A DNA stretch of 64,000 nucleotides from Mantis religiosa. Its lineage: Eukaryota > Arthropoda > Insecta > Mantodea > Mantidae. Each line of letters starts with the position of its first letter. Within the stretch, counting starts at the first letter, position 1. Made by a program: the position numbers and the translations under genes. Positions 26,391-37,896 of this stretch are shown piece after piece. Below the pieces are notes generated by a model. The model did no database searches and was not told the DNA's origin. It saw nothing but the letters and a program-made list of their open reading frames with translations. Location: the NCBI GenBank assembly GCA_030765055.1, contig CM060953.1, positions 25,964,173 through 26,028,172 on the forward strand. Reading direction: 5' to 3'.

Positions 26391-26450
26391 GCTCAATGGC
26401 TAGAGCAAGCACATAGAGACAATAACGTGATTCAAATCCCGACTATGCAT
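26391..26450 (+). repeat. tRNA-like SINE head, family 2
   Basis: Contains ccatggtagctcaatggct (A box) and gattcaaatcccgac (B box). A trace of the family tail (cacactgctagtgtaaaag) follows at about 26491. Confidence 0.65.
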
Positions 26451-26950
26451 TACATTTTTAACTGTGGCTAAACCTTTTCAAATACTGTCCTGCACACTGC
26501 TAGTGTAAAAGAATAATTACTTTCTAAAATACTAAGTTAGACATCTAACCGATTTTTCATGCTTGAATTATACTACTAGCATACACATAAGCACAGATGA
26601 ACTTCCTACCCGCCCTCCCCATGAAAACTTTTCAATATAAAGGGTACCGAAAAACGCATTTTCGTTGAAATGTCGTCTTGGAAGTATTTGATGGATGGAC
26701 TACTTTACGTAGTAGAGGAAATAAGAATGTGAGTGGACAGGGTTCGTGTGAACGCCGAGTGTGATTTACGTGCGCTTATACACTTGACCGAATGGAATAT
26801 AGAGGAGACACCAGACGTGATCTAATATCACTGAGAGAAGGGGATTTACCACAGAGAGCCCGTGTAATCACCATACGTGACAGGAATTTGGATCCCTTCA
26901 CCCACTTCCATCTACTTAACCGCCAACTCTTAATTCTTACTCTAGAAACT

Positions 26951-26974
26951 GATGATGATGATGATGATGATGAT
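26951..26974. repeat. (GAT)n microsatellite
   Basis: Eight tandem GAT units. Confidence 0.9.
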
Positions 26975-27239
26975 AAATCTGCAGTGTTTAAAATGTCTAT
27001 AAAATACCCTACGCATTGATGCATTCTCATGTTTTTCTTCTATTGTATGCGATAGTCGATTGTTTTCAGCTGGTCATATATAATGGTCTTGCATGGCCAA
27101 GAAATTAAAAAGAAAAGAATGAACAAAAGAAAAGCGAATAACGTATTACTTTCTGGCAAAAGTATAATTGATAATTAAAGCAAATCACAAATAATATCTC
27201 GGAAATGGTTCACTCCACAAAAAATATGTATACGTGAAA

Positions 27240-27433
27240 TATCAAGCTATTAACAACGAAGCAAACAAATATGTACAAATATAAAAATTTGAAACTTAAA
27301 ACTTTACTTAGAAGAAATGATGGCACTTTTCTTATAAATTGTTCGGGATCACGCTTTCACGGAAATTCTTCCACATCCTCAGCCGGAACCAACAAAAACT
27401 GTCGTCATCGTAACAAGCGCTAGATGTTAATAT
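27240..27433 (-). mobile_element. Penelope-like element 3' UTR, part split off by an LTR element
   Basis: It aligns with 58474-58650 and with both arms of 44381-44728. On the minus strand it contains ccggctgaggatgtgg, then a short hairpin, then tgaaa, then gatcccgaacaattt. The coding part of the same copy lies beyond the LTR element, at 29905-30118. Confidence 0.7.
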
Positions 27434-27939
27434 TGTCACCCGAGCGTTGGAACACCCTATAGAAGCAGCTGAGAGCGGAAAGCAGGGGAGGTCCGTGTTA
27501 GCCACGCCCCCCTCGTTTGTCTTATAGTGGTGACAGGCGATGGCTGGGAGAAAAAACATCATTGTGCCGTCTGTTTCTGTTCCACCTGTGTTCTCGAAAT
27601 TACGGGATACTTCATCTACTGGAGAACCTTCCAGACCGGCAAGCGTACCCTATATAAGCTACACGTCGTGCAAGAGGAGTTAGTTAGTGAGTCAGTCAGT
27701 CAGTTCTTGGTGTAAGAATGCAGTGCTAGTGTACGACGAGAAAACTGTGTGAGAGCATCGGAAGATTGTACGTAATTACGAGTGCAAGTGAAATTGTAAC
27801 GGACGAACTGGTGAATTGTAATTGTGTGCAGTACGTAGTTCTGGGTAATTGGCAAGTGTTAAACTAAGTCGGTGGAAATAAAGAACATTGTTGAGTTTGT
27901 GTAATTGGACTTTTCATTTCACGAACCCACAAAGTCACA
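27434..27939 (+). mobile_element. 5' LTR of Ty3/gypsy-like element
   Basis: A direct repeat of 506 bp, TGTCACCC...AGTCACA, matching 29401-29904 with about eight substitutions and two small indels by eye. It has a TATA box (tatataag, 27651-27658) and poly(A) signal AATAAA (27877-27882). A 4-bp target duplication, ATAT, flanks the whole element. Confidence 0.95.
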
Positions 27940-27960
27940 TTGGTGTCAGGAAGCGGGAAG
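27940..27960 (+). promoter_or_regulatory. Primer binding site
   Basis: tggtgtcaggaagcggga lies one base after the 5' LTR. The tggtgtc-type start resembles the primer binding sites of several insect Ty3/gypsy lineages. I do not assign the tRNA. Confidence 0.6.
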
Positions 27961-27984
27961 ACAACATCACCGAAAATTACAACC

Positions 27985-29389
27985 ATGGACGCGGCATTGG
28001 AAATTTTTTTGGAGAAGATGATGGAAATGAAGGCCGAATTAACAGAGAAGACGGAAGCGGCAAATAACAACCTGGCCGCGGAACTGAAACAAATGAAGAC
28101 GGCCAACGACAACATCACCGGGAAGATGGAAGAAATGAAGGCCGAATTAACAACAAAAATAGAAGCGGCAAATAACAACCTGGCCGCAAAGCTGTAAGAA
28201 ATGAAGACGGCTAACGATAACCTCACGGAGAAGATGAAAGAAATGAAGGTGGCGAACGAGGCCCTCGCCGCAAAATTTGAGGAACGGTTGGCCGGCGTGA
28301 GGGAGGACGTCACGAATCTGGGCAAGCGGATGGGTCAAGTAGACGACCGCCTTAATGATTTAGAGGAAAAGGCCGACAACATCGCCAAACCCCTCACCCG
28401 CCTGACGGAGGAACACCGACCTTATGTGTGGACGGAGGACGCCGAAGACACTTTCCAGCACCTGAAGGAAACCCTGTGCAGTGCTCCAATTTTGGGTCTC
28501 CCACAACCAGGTGGCGCCTTCATGGTGGACACCGACGCTAGCGACCATTGCATTGGAGGTGTCCTATCGCAGATCCAGGACGGCCATGAGCGGGTGATAG
28601 CCTACTACAGCAAGACGCTATCCAAGGCAGAGAAGAACTACTGCGTCACCCGACGGGAGTTACTGGCGGTAGTAAAGACATTGGAGCACTTCCAGAAGTA
28701 CCTGTACGGTCAGCCATTCCACCTGAGAACTGACCATTCCACCCTAACCTGGCTTTTGAGCTTTAAGAACCTGGAAGGCCAGACAGCACGTTGGGTCCGG
28801 AGGCTGCAGGAGTACGACTTCACCTTGGAACATCGTAGAGGGAAGAGCCACGGTAAAGCTGACGCCATGTCCCGAAGACCCTGTCCAGAAGAGTGCGGCC
28901 AGTGCACAAGAGTGGAAGAGAAGGAGCGTGCCGCAGCAGTCCGAGTAGTTGTGGCAGTGCCTGCTGAAGGCTGGGATAGCGCAGGCCTGAGGAGGGAGCA
29001 GCTGGTGGACGCAGACTTGGGGCCACTCTTGAGGGAAGTGGAGGCAGGGACGAGACCAACCTGGGAGGACATCGCACCGAGGAGCGCCACCTACAGGTCG
29101 TACTGGGCCCAATGGGACTCGTTGAAGACCAGAGAGGGCGTGCTGTTCCGGGTATGGGAGTCACCCGATGGGAAGGCGCAGAGAGAACAGTTGGTACTTC
29201 CCCGGAGTAAGGTCCCGGAAGTCTTTGAGGAAGTGCACACCGGTACTTCAGGAGGACACCTGGGAGCGAACCGAATGATTCACAAACTACGGCAGCGCTA
29301 CTTCTGGCTGAGACTCCGAGCAGATGCTGGTGGTACACCTGGTCCGCCTGGCACGCTACGATGGTGCTGTTCGGGACGACCAGCTTTGA
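27985..29389 (+). pseudogene. Gag-Pol of Ty3/gypsy element, internally deleted
   Basis: The first in-frame ATG is at 27985, since earlier codons lie in the primer binding site. The N-terminus is a coiled-coil Gag-like region with a tandem repeat of about 38 residues (EMKAELTxKxEAANNNLAA). A TAA at 28195-28197, probably from AAA, breaks it. After DRLNDLEEKADNI (about 28380) the frame enters the RT thumb/RNase H of Pol without an intervening protease or RT. RNase H residues are visible: VDTDASD, RRELLAVV, LRTDHSTLTW, KADAMSRR. The start of the integrase zinc-binding region follows (HTGTSGGHLG, RYFWL). A second deletion near 29325 removes the integrase core and shifts the frame. The genuine Pol end (VVHLVRLARYDG) stops at TGA 29387-29389. 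The copy cannot encode RT or integrase and would need help from an intact relative. Confidence 0.85.
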
Positions 29390-29400
29390 GGAGGGAGCAG

Positions 29401-29904
29401 TGTCACCCGAGCGTTGGAACACCCTATAGAAGCAGCTGAGAGCGGAAAGCAGGGGAGGTCCGTGTTAGCCACGCCCCCCTCATTTGTCTTATAGTGGTGA
29501 CAGGCGATGGCTGGAAGAAAAAACGTCATTGTGCCGTCTGTTTCTGTTCCACCTGTGTTCTCGAAATTACGGGATATTTCATCTACTGGAGAACCTTCCA
29601 GACCGGCAAGCGTACCCTATATAAGCTACACGTCGTGCAAGAGGAGTTAGTGAGTCAGTCAGTCAGTTCTTGGTGTAAGAATGCAGTGCTAGTGTACGAC
29701 GAGAAGACTGTGTGAGAGCATCGGAAGATTGTACGTAATTACGAGTGCAAGTGAAATTGTAACGGACGAACTGGTGAATTGTAATTGTGTGCAGTACGTA
29801 ATTCTGTGTAATTGGCAAGTGTTAAACTGTAAGTCGGTGGAAATAAAGAACATTGTTGAGTTTGTGTAATTGGACTTTTCATTTCACGAACCCACAAAGT
29901 TACA
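29401..29904 (+). mobile_element. 3' LTR of Ty3/gypsy-like element
   Basis: 504 bp, TGTCACCC...AGTTACA, preceded by a purine tract (gaggagggagcag, 29388-29400). ATAT (29905-29908) duplicates the bases before the 5' LTR. Confidence 0.95.
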
Positions 29905-30118
29905 ATATGTTCTAGTTAGTACTTCCAAAATCTGAAAATAAAACACATTTAAAAACAGAATCGACTGCTGGTATTTCAAAATTCATTACGCGATGTTTGT
30001 TTTTTAAAATAAATATCATTTCCCAAATCATTAAATCTATCGGACCATTTAATTGTTTTAATAATTTAACTTCTGGATTTATTTCATGGTTAAATGACCA
30101 AAAATGATCTGCTACATG
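29905..30118 (-). pseudogene. Penelope-like element C-terminal GIY-YIG-type domain, interrupted copy
   Basis: Read on the minus strand, from about 30118 downward, the frame gives HVADHFWSFNHEIN, PEVKLLKQLN, WEMIFILKNKHRVMNFEIPA. This matches the last part of the C-terminal endonuclease of Penelope-like retroelements (HxxxxxHxI....ille....l..E.iyI) and is nearly the same protein as 58670-58967. The 3' UTR of this copy is at 27240-27433, with the Ty3 element inserted just after the coding end. GIY-YIG identity is by motif only. Confidence 0.6.
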
Positions 30119-31265
30119 AGGATTTGACTCTAGGATGGAGAGTGTTTCTTAAAACTCTTATTACATCTTGATGGATACTGAGTTTTAATTCCACTTTTGA
30201 TATTCAAACGACTGTTCCTTTTCTTTTCTTTTTTCTTCCTTTTTTTTGGATACGGCATAATTATGCTTTACACATTTTCTTTATTTTTTATTCACACTTG
30301 TATTTGTACAGAAATTTCATTCAATTTTTGGGTGGAATGTAATATCTTCTCTACTTTCTATTTGCGTGGTGGAGAATGTAAAATGTTTTAATCTATCTCT
30401 TGCTTCCTCTACTAATATTCATTTCAGCTTTCGGTTTCTATTGCAATATAATCTTTGGTGTATTATTTTGTTCCTGTATCTTTTGTTGCAGCTGTAACTG
30501 CAGTAGTCACATCGCTGGCCTATTTCCTTTGGAATATGTTAGCTGTAGGCAATGGGTTTTGTATATTATATCACGCACACATATTCTCATTTCCAGATCT
30601 TGGGTAGGATAGGGAATAATCTTGGCTAAACTTGCCAGGGAATCAGCCCTAGACTCCTCGACTGCAGACAGGTGCTCTACCGTCTGAACTGCACGATGAC
30701 GTTCTTTCAGTGTCTGGATTCGCTCTCTCGAGATGTTTTTGTAATTATTTATTTTATTTACATTTATATTTTCAGTTATTCTATCCAAAACCATATAGTC
30801 GGGCACACATTTCAAAATCTGAGTGTTGCTTAGTAATATAGGGAAGACCAAAATAATTTGAAGTTGTAATTAACGAGCATGTATCTAATGCTCTGGAGTT
30901 AACAATGAAGTCATTCTTCTTCTTGCTGCCCAATATTTAGAGGTTAAATCTTGACAGACTTGAACTGCTAAACAATGCTCTAATTGTTGACCATCCATTT
31001 TCTTAACTTGACATCACGAAATACAATTTAAAGAAGTAAGTATTCTAATTCTATATAGATGTTTTTCTAGGCAGTAAGCCTCATACTAGCAACTGCAGTT
31101 TTTTCTTCGTAGGTCCGGTATTATATTATTTTTATATTTCCAATTTTCTCGATTAGCTTAAAACTGTAGTTATCACTTATTTTTGTTTTGAGATTCTGTA
31201 TATTGATTTATAAGAAAAAGGATTTGTCTCTCTTTGTTTAATTGCGCATCCCTTTTTTGATAGAC
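30119..31265. other. AT-rich non-coding stretch
   Basis: Pyrimidine-rich patches, with no gene or clear repeat recognised. Confidence 0.4.
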
Positions 31266-32312
31266 TTCAGGAAATTCGAGATTAAATTTCACTTGTCACG
31301 AAAATTTGTATTTTAATCCCAATCATTAGAGTAATTTTTGAAGACAAAATATATTTGAAAATGTTTCATGTAAATTTTGCGGAAGGAGATTTCCTTGAAA
31401 ATCTTGTATTCTTAAAGAGGCAGAGCTTAAATTTGGTATTTTACTAACTATTCGTTGTGAAGTTATGCTGCACAGATAAAAACACACACATACACATACC
31501 TCTGTCTAAAAGCGGTTTTTCTTCCTTTCCTATCTGTATTTAGAGACAGCTCTAGAGGGCCAAGGTCTACCAAACCGACTGCCGGCCTCACACCCACACA
31601 CCCTATCATAAGCTCCTCACTTAACTCACGATGTGAGTAGGAACCGGTCCATACCCGGGACCTAAAATCTCCACTCCATGGGTGGGATCGAACCCGGGCC
31701 GCTTCCCGTGGCCAGGGACAAAGGCATGCTGCCTTAGTCCACTACGCCACGGTGCAGGACTCTAAAAAAAAGTCCCATTAAAATATTATGAACAATTTTT
31801 GAAAGAACGTATATACTTTTACGGACAAACAATGCGTCCTAGAGGAAGTATAAATTAAGGATTAGCAAATTCATTGTATTTCTCAATATGATGCTTCAGT
31901 CTTTCTCTGAATATTATAGAATGAAACGATAGTTCTAAGATAATCTGTATATAATTTTAATCAATGGACTTTTAAACAGTAACCCTTTCGTCTAAATAAG
32001 GCAAAATTAATCTTCTCAATTAAGCTCAAATACTCTTAGTAGCTACATTTCTCTAGTTCATGGAAATCCTAGAAATTATTAAACGCTAATCGAAAATCCA
32101 AAAGTTTCTAAGGCACGTTCTAAATCACAAAATATCGAAACGTCAAAATATCAATGAAGTTAACAAATACCAATATGTCTCTTCTAGAAATATATATTTT
32201 AATGTACTTTCTTACACTTAAGTCATAAAACTTCATAGGAATATAACTTCCTGTACAACTATGTAAGACTGACATTTCTTTTGCATTAATCTTATAGGTA
32301 TACGCATATTTC
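31266..32312 (+). repeat. Unexplained repeat of about 0.9 kb, copy 2, carrying a SINE
   Basis: Same order of blocks as 18391-19245, interrupted between about 31554 and 31767 by a tRNA-derived SINE that is absent from copy 1. The SINE therefore came after the duplication. Confidence 0.8.
31554..31767 (-). repeat. tRNA-derived SINE inserted in the 0.9 kb repeat
   Basis: On the minus strand it begins with caccgtggcgtagtggac, has a B box (gggttcgatcccacc), then a body with ggtcccgggtatggaccgg. This is a different family from the cctcggtagc SINE. Confidence 0.75.
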
Positions 32313-32429
32313 CTGGGCTATCAGCCCTTTCATCCTATGTATACCGCAATGGACTGGAAGCCGTTGTAGCACTATGTGTTTACCAAACTTTTTGGTGTCA
32401 TGTTTTGTATTTCAAAATTTGCTTTATTT

Positions 32430-32515
32430 TTGAGTATGAAGATACTATTATTATTTTATCAGACTCTAAAGCAGCCATTCTAGTTGTGGTTGTAGTTAAT
32501 GTTCAATTTATTTAA
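32430..32515 (+). pseudogene. Tiny fragment of retrotransposon RNase H
   Basis: One frame reads EYEDTIIILSDSKAAIL, which matches the third catalytic block of retrotransposon RNase H (iLSDSkAAl), as at 55070 on the minus strand. Nothing else of the domain is clear, so the call is weak. Confidence 0.35.
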
Positions 32516-32617
32516 ATGACGACCATCAGCAAAAACATCGACGTCACCAAAGAGTGCCACGAACATTATACAGTGGTAGCACTACACAAAATCAATGTTC
32601 TTGTGTAATGAAGCCAG

Positions 32618-33085
32618 TTTCAGTAGGAGAGGTGGTGCGAGCGCTGCGGACCCTTAGCACTCATAGTACCTCTGACCGAACATTCGAGCCCCTCCCTAAA
32701 TGGGAGTTGTTCGGAGTGGGTTGGACTCGAGGGGGCAGTATGTTCCTGACACCCGTGGGTGATCTGGTACCTGCGGCCAGGCTTCGGCCGCCCGGAGGGG
32801 GCAGACTGTTGCCTAAAAAGTCCCGGGTACTAGCCTGCAGAGCTAGTAGAAGGTGTGTTAGATCACCAGGCGGCCGTAGCGAGGTTATTCGGTAGTCTTC
32901 CCTGCGGGGTTGAGGCGCGTAAGTGGCGTATCCAATTCCACCTGTCTTGACGTTGTCGACTGGGGGGGGGGGGCTTTTTAGACTCAATGTATTACCCCAA
33001 GGAAAGAACCTCGGAGTTTTCCATCGCTCCCGGGCTGATAGAGGCCGGAGTCTTCGACTTTTGGGTAGACCTCGCGCCAACTGTA
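32618..33085 (+). repeat. GC-rich dispersed repeat, copy 3 (most complete)
   Basis: It opens with ggtggtgcgagcgctgcgg and acattcgagcccctcc, which could be decayed tRNA A and B boxes, and ends near agacctcgcgcc. Its G-run (32961-32971) lies where copy 1 has a shorter ggggggatt. It aligns over nearly its whole length with 9303-9770 (inverted). Confidence 0.8.
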
Positions 33086-33981
33086 ATGAAGCCCTTAGTG
33101 GCAGTTCTATCCATGACTTAGGACCCTCCAGAGGTGTTTGGGCAGGTTTTCTCCGAGTTCTTCGTTTCCCCCCACTATTCATTGCACCAACTAGTCCATT
33201 ATCACCTTTCATTCCCTTTTCATATTACCTTCACCTGCCCTGGCATACCAGACTAGGGCTAAACCCAATCCTAGTTCTCTGACTAGATGTTGCGGGTGAT
33301 ATATATATGGTATATACGAGGAGGGTAAGCGACTAGCTACGCAAAGATGTACTTTGTATTTAATTTTTTTATGCAAGAGAAATGGAACAGTTAATTTTAA
33401 TCTTACTTCACAAACTTTATTTCTACTAAACTGCACATACTCCTCTTTCATCGTTTTGTGAATGGTTTTCATACTCAGTAGCTTTAGCAGCTCTGACTCG
33501 TAATTAAAAGAACACATAATAAAGATGATTATAATGAAAAATATAACCCCAAAACATCAGAGTAACAAAATCAGTGTCACTCTATAAAAACAGCACGGAA
33601 AATAATCTCGCTATGAGGAGTCGTCGTCACGACAGAGAATGACATTTCAAAAGGCTTTACGTCACCCAGATTTGATCAAAGAGCACACGATGACAAGCCT
33701 GAGACACCGCTGTCATCGTGTACAGGTAGGGGGGCGGAACTATTATTAAAACTTAGGATGCATGTTAATGACAGCTCGGTAAAGAGAGCTTACTTCAGTT
33801 AGCCAAAACAGGTTCATTGATGTGAACGATACGATACCAACATCCGTGGATAATAACTATGTTATAAAAGTAAACAAATTAAAATAGAGGGAAGCTTTTG
33901 GCACGTAAAACTTCTCTCTTCTAAGAAAGAAGTGGCTCACTAGGATTTCTAATAGTAATATTATACAGAGAGAAAAGTTGT
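33086..33981. other. Non-coding stretch
   Basis: Includes a short alternating tatata patch (33300-33315). I see nothing else. Confidence 0.35.
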
Positions 33982-34004
33982 GTGTATGTGTATCTGTGTA
34001 TGTA

Positions 34005-34045
<41 letters not shown>

Positions 34046-34060
34046 TAGAGAGAGGGGGAG
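33982..34060. repeat. (GT)n-(GA)n compound microsatellite
   Basis: A GT-rich run passes directly into GA repeats. Confidence 0.95.
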
Positions 34061-34111
34061 AGAGAATGAATGCATGTGTAGTGCATTTACTTTATCTAAT
34101 GCAGACTATTG

Positions 34112-34275
34112 ATACATGAAATGAAGATGTAGCACCGGTGGAATAAAATGGAGGGGGAAACCGGAGATCCCGGAGAAAGCCCGCCCCAACGCCATGTTAT
34201 TCACCACAAATCTCACTTTGCGGTCGCCTGGAATCGAATTCGGGCCGCCTTGGTGAGAGCTAAGTGGTCTAACCG
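34112..34275 (-). repeat. tRNA-derived SINE, family 3
   Basis: On the minus strand it has gagagctaag-type head remnants, B-box-like aattcgattccagg, then ggtgaataacatggcg and ctccgggatctccgg. It matches 15421-15629. Confidence 0.75.
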
Positions 34276-34778
34276 CTTGTGGGAGAGAGAGAGGCTCAGT
34301 AACACATCTTCTTAAACAAGATACCTTTTTCACAATTTCAAGGCTCTTTACTTCCCGTTATAGATTCTCTTTTTCCAATTCATGCCATAAATGTTTCAGT
34401 CCTGTTTCGTTAAATATTCATATCACGGACTACTTTTGATACTTCATTACCAACACGGCAGATTTATAACTTCGAGGCCAAAGGGGTAAACGAAAATAGT
34501 TTAAACCCGAGTTTCTTTTTAGAATGAGTCCATAGTGGCAATTTCTTTTATACTTCATTGATAATTTTTCCAGCAATTTATACTTTTGATATGAGTTTGA
34601 TGAAATAAGGTAATTTGGATTCTATATACGAACACACATAACAAATACCTTTACATACATTTCCATTATCAATGCTTAAGTATTATAACTGTAGGACTAA
34701 CAAATTACGAGCTACCTTAAAAAATTAACTCGACTGTATTTTTAACCCCGATGAAGAACTGCACTGTTTAAATCATAT

Positions 34779-35217
34779 TGTCGCGAACCCGTTATCTACG
34801 ATAGCGCAGCTAGTATACACAAAGAGCTGGCAAATAAAGATAGCTGAGATAAAGGCCTTGCCGAACAGATAAATAAGGTAAATGGAAATTGCTAGCGACT
34901 TCTTAATTGATAGAGATTATTCGGTTTCTGGTTTGTTTTAGAACAGTCTAGAAATTATCAATGGAGGTATATGTAAGAAACTGTGACACGCCAGAGGAGT
35001 CGTAAACAGAGTCGAAGCAGTAAACAGCTGTAGAGTGGTGTTGTAACGAGAGCTGATCAGAACACTGTTTGTTATTGTCATCGACCTTGGTAGATTGTGG
35101 TGTGTATGTGACTTAATGTTGTTACGTGAGAATTGAACAGTGTATTTCTACGGAAATAAGGAATATTTGGAATATCTGCAACTCGAACTTTTAATTCTAC
35201 GAACCCACAAAGTCACA
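34779..35217 (+). mobile_element. Solo LTR of a Ty3/gypsy-like family
   Basis: TGTCGCGAACCC...AAAGTCACA, 439 bp. The last 19 bases (acgaacccacaaagtcaca) are the same as the end of the LTR at 27434-27939, so the families are related. It is flanked by ATAT on both sides (34775-34778 and 35218-35221). No second LTR or internal region is present, so this is most likely the product of LTR-LTR recombination. Confidence 0.85.
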
Positions 35218-35221
35218 ATAT

Positions 35222-37896
35222 GATCAAAATATTGCACAATATACGTACTATAGAAGTTGGCAAAAATCGTTGCTTAAAACTTCTTGGGCTATCTAATCTT
35301 TATTGAATTACACGGCACATTTTAAAGGATAGAATTATTTTGTTTACAAAAATTTATGGTAAATCAATACAACGTGGTCAACCTAGCTACAAACTTGTAC
35401 TGTAGGATGGTGAAAATTATCCAATACCTTACAAATTATAAACCAGTCGTATCTATGTTTTCAGCACGTTATGTATAGATAGTCACTATTTGACCAATCT
35501 GGAGAAAACTTAGGTACAAGTAAAAAATTGGATACTACTTGCGACTTTCAAATATCACCCCAATCCTTAATTTAAACTCTGTACATTGTGAAGTTTGCCA
35601 ACGCAATGCTGGTAAGACAATAATTATTTCATGAAAGGAGAATGGGGAATAAATGACCATTACCGAACTCTAATTCTGGACCCTGTATAGGTACTCCTAG
35701 TTCCTTCTGTTTTCTACAAGCCTGTCAATGTTCCATTTGATGTATGACTTAAAGGCCTTTCGAAAAACGTTATATCCGCTACAATGTATATATTGTACTG
35801 CAACGATGAACATGTGCTACATATATAGAAGGAAGGGCAATGTATGAAAAAGACAGTTTTCCAACAAAAAATTTGGAAATTAATATTAGTTATAGGAAAA
35901 GAAAATACATTCGCAGTATCTCACTGAAATAATTGTAGGTTAATCTTATTTTTCTTTGTTTGAAAGGAGTACTTAAGATTTTTGTTTGTGTATCAGTGTA
36001 GCTCTTCATATTTCATCTTGTTTAGAAACATTTGCTCATCACAATAAAATAAATTATTGTTGTAACGTCACTATTTCATAACTACGTCCAGTTTAAATTG
36101 CATTAAACTAAGTAGCGTGTGGTGAGTTAAGCACAAGAAAATATTGGACTTAGGAAGCTTAATTGTTTTATTGTTTAGCACTATATCATTTGCGTCCACT
36201 TTATTCTCAGCGTTACCTAGTAAGGAGTGTGGTGCTTGATGAACGAGAAGTCCAGAGCGTGGGACCGTAGCCAATCCACTCCCGGACGTTAAAAGCATAT
36301 TCACAATATCACGAACATATTAGGCCTATGGGTGGCCTGACGTACCATCTTGGTGTGAAATATTTTTGGATGTACATGTTTCACTTTTGGAAATAAAAAT
36401 TGTCCAACATGTACATACATTTGCAACAAGCTTTTGAAAAAGAACGACCCAATGGCCTGATCCTGCATCACAGATTTACTTACGAAATTGCTTTATACTT
36501 CATTGAGTCACATGAAGATTTTCGACTTTTATAACCGGATAATGTCCACTAACCTTCTCGAACAAATAAAAACTAACTCTTCCGAGAAAACAGTCCCTCC
36601 AATTAATTCAGGGCGTCTTCTATATAGGGAAACATGTTAAAATTAAGGGAAATAAAACATTTATTTTGTCAAATAGTTGATTTTTTCTAACATTTTTACT
36701 TAATAGAGTAAACATTTGAGCTCTTTTTCGTGGATATTTTGTGCGTTTTTCACCTAAAAATTGTTTTTAAAATTTAAATATCATAGAAATGACGTGGAAA
36801 CTTTTCAGAGACCAGCTGTATATTTATGGGTTTATAATTTATTTATTCAACTTAATTATTTTAAGTAACGCCAAAATCACAGTATGCAATGTTGGTTTAA
36901 ACAAGTGAACACAATAATATACCTATTTGGAAGATTTATCGTAGTGGTTACCTCTACCACCCAGCCACCAGGGTCCACTCCATTCTAAAACATAGGCAGG
37001 TCTAGCGGATATAGAGGCTGTCTTAATGGAAGGTTCGACTCGGACCTAATTAACTGCATTTTCTGCTGCCATGTGTCTGGGAGCCAGAATAAAATCAATT
37101 CCTGAGAGTTGCTGATTATAAATAAATTTAAAAAATTGTTGCTGTTTTCAGAGAATAAATAAACACTACGCTAGCATATGACATTATAAATTGTTATATG
37201 AATAAATCAATTGATGAAATTAGAGAAATGAAATACAGCCTAAGGCGTAACTATTGTCAGGTGTTAAATTACAGAACAGAAAAATCAAAAACGGCATAGT
37301 TGTCATTCATTTAAAAAATCAGTTGAGACAAAAAAAATAAATAAATAAACGGTGTTTAAATCTACTTCCTGAAATGTCACTTCAATTTTTGGTACAAAAT
37401 CTTGCAAACTAAGGCTATAGGTAGTATTTTCTGTTGGGTGTTTTGCTTTCTATTAGTGTATGGTATGTCGCATAAATTTACACTAATTACCAAACTGTCA
37501 ACATTGATTAACCTTCGGCACCGTTTTGTAGAACATTACATTTCCCCACAAATAGTATAGATTCTTTCTTAAAATACTTAATTTTGAGCACTGAAACGTT
37601 GCAGTAGAGATATAGAATAAAAAATTCTGAAGAAAGTTGTTGATATTTTGAAAATTATACTTTTATAGTTTTAATTATATGCATAATAAAATATGAAGCA
37701 CTTTTTCCATAATCTATAACATTTTTATTAAAAAAGCTAATAGCTCAATTAAAGATTTTACTGCACATAATTTATTAGCACTCTATAAGAAACTGAAAAA
37801 AAATTTCATTACAATTACCTGCTTGAATTCTGTGACAAGATATACAAGAGAACATTTTAATCTTAATCATAATTTTGCTATGATTGTCTAAAAAGT
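35222..37896. other. AT-rich non-coding stretch
   Basis: A possible decayed tRNA-like patch (gtagtggttacctc...ggttcgactc) lies at about 36940-37055. Otherwise nothing is recognised. Confidence 0.35.

Noticed and set aside
28820..29422. 200-codon minus-strand frame
   Set aside because: It is the antisense shadow of the RNase H region of the Ty3 element. The GC-rich codons leave the other strand open.
32661..33212. 183-codon minus and 113-119-codon plus frames
   Set aside because: They lie on the GC-rich dispersed repeat. The other copies break the frames, so no protein is conserved.
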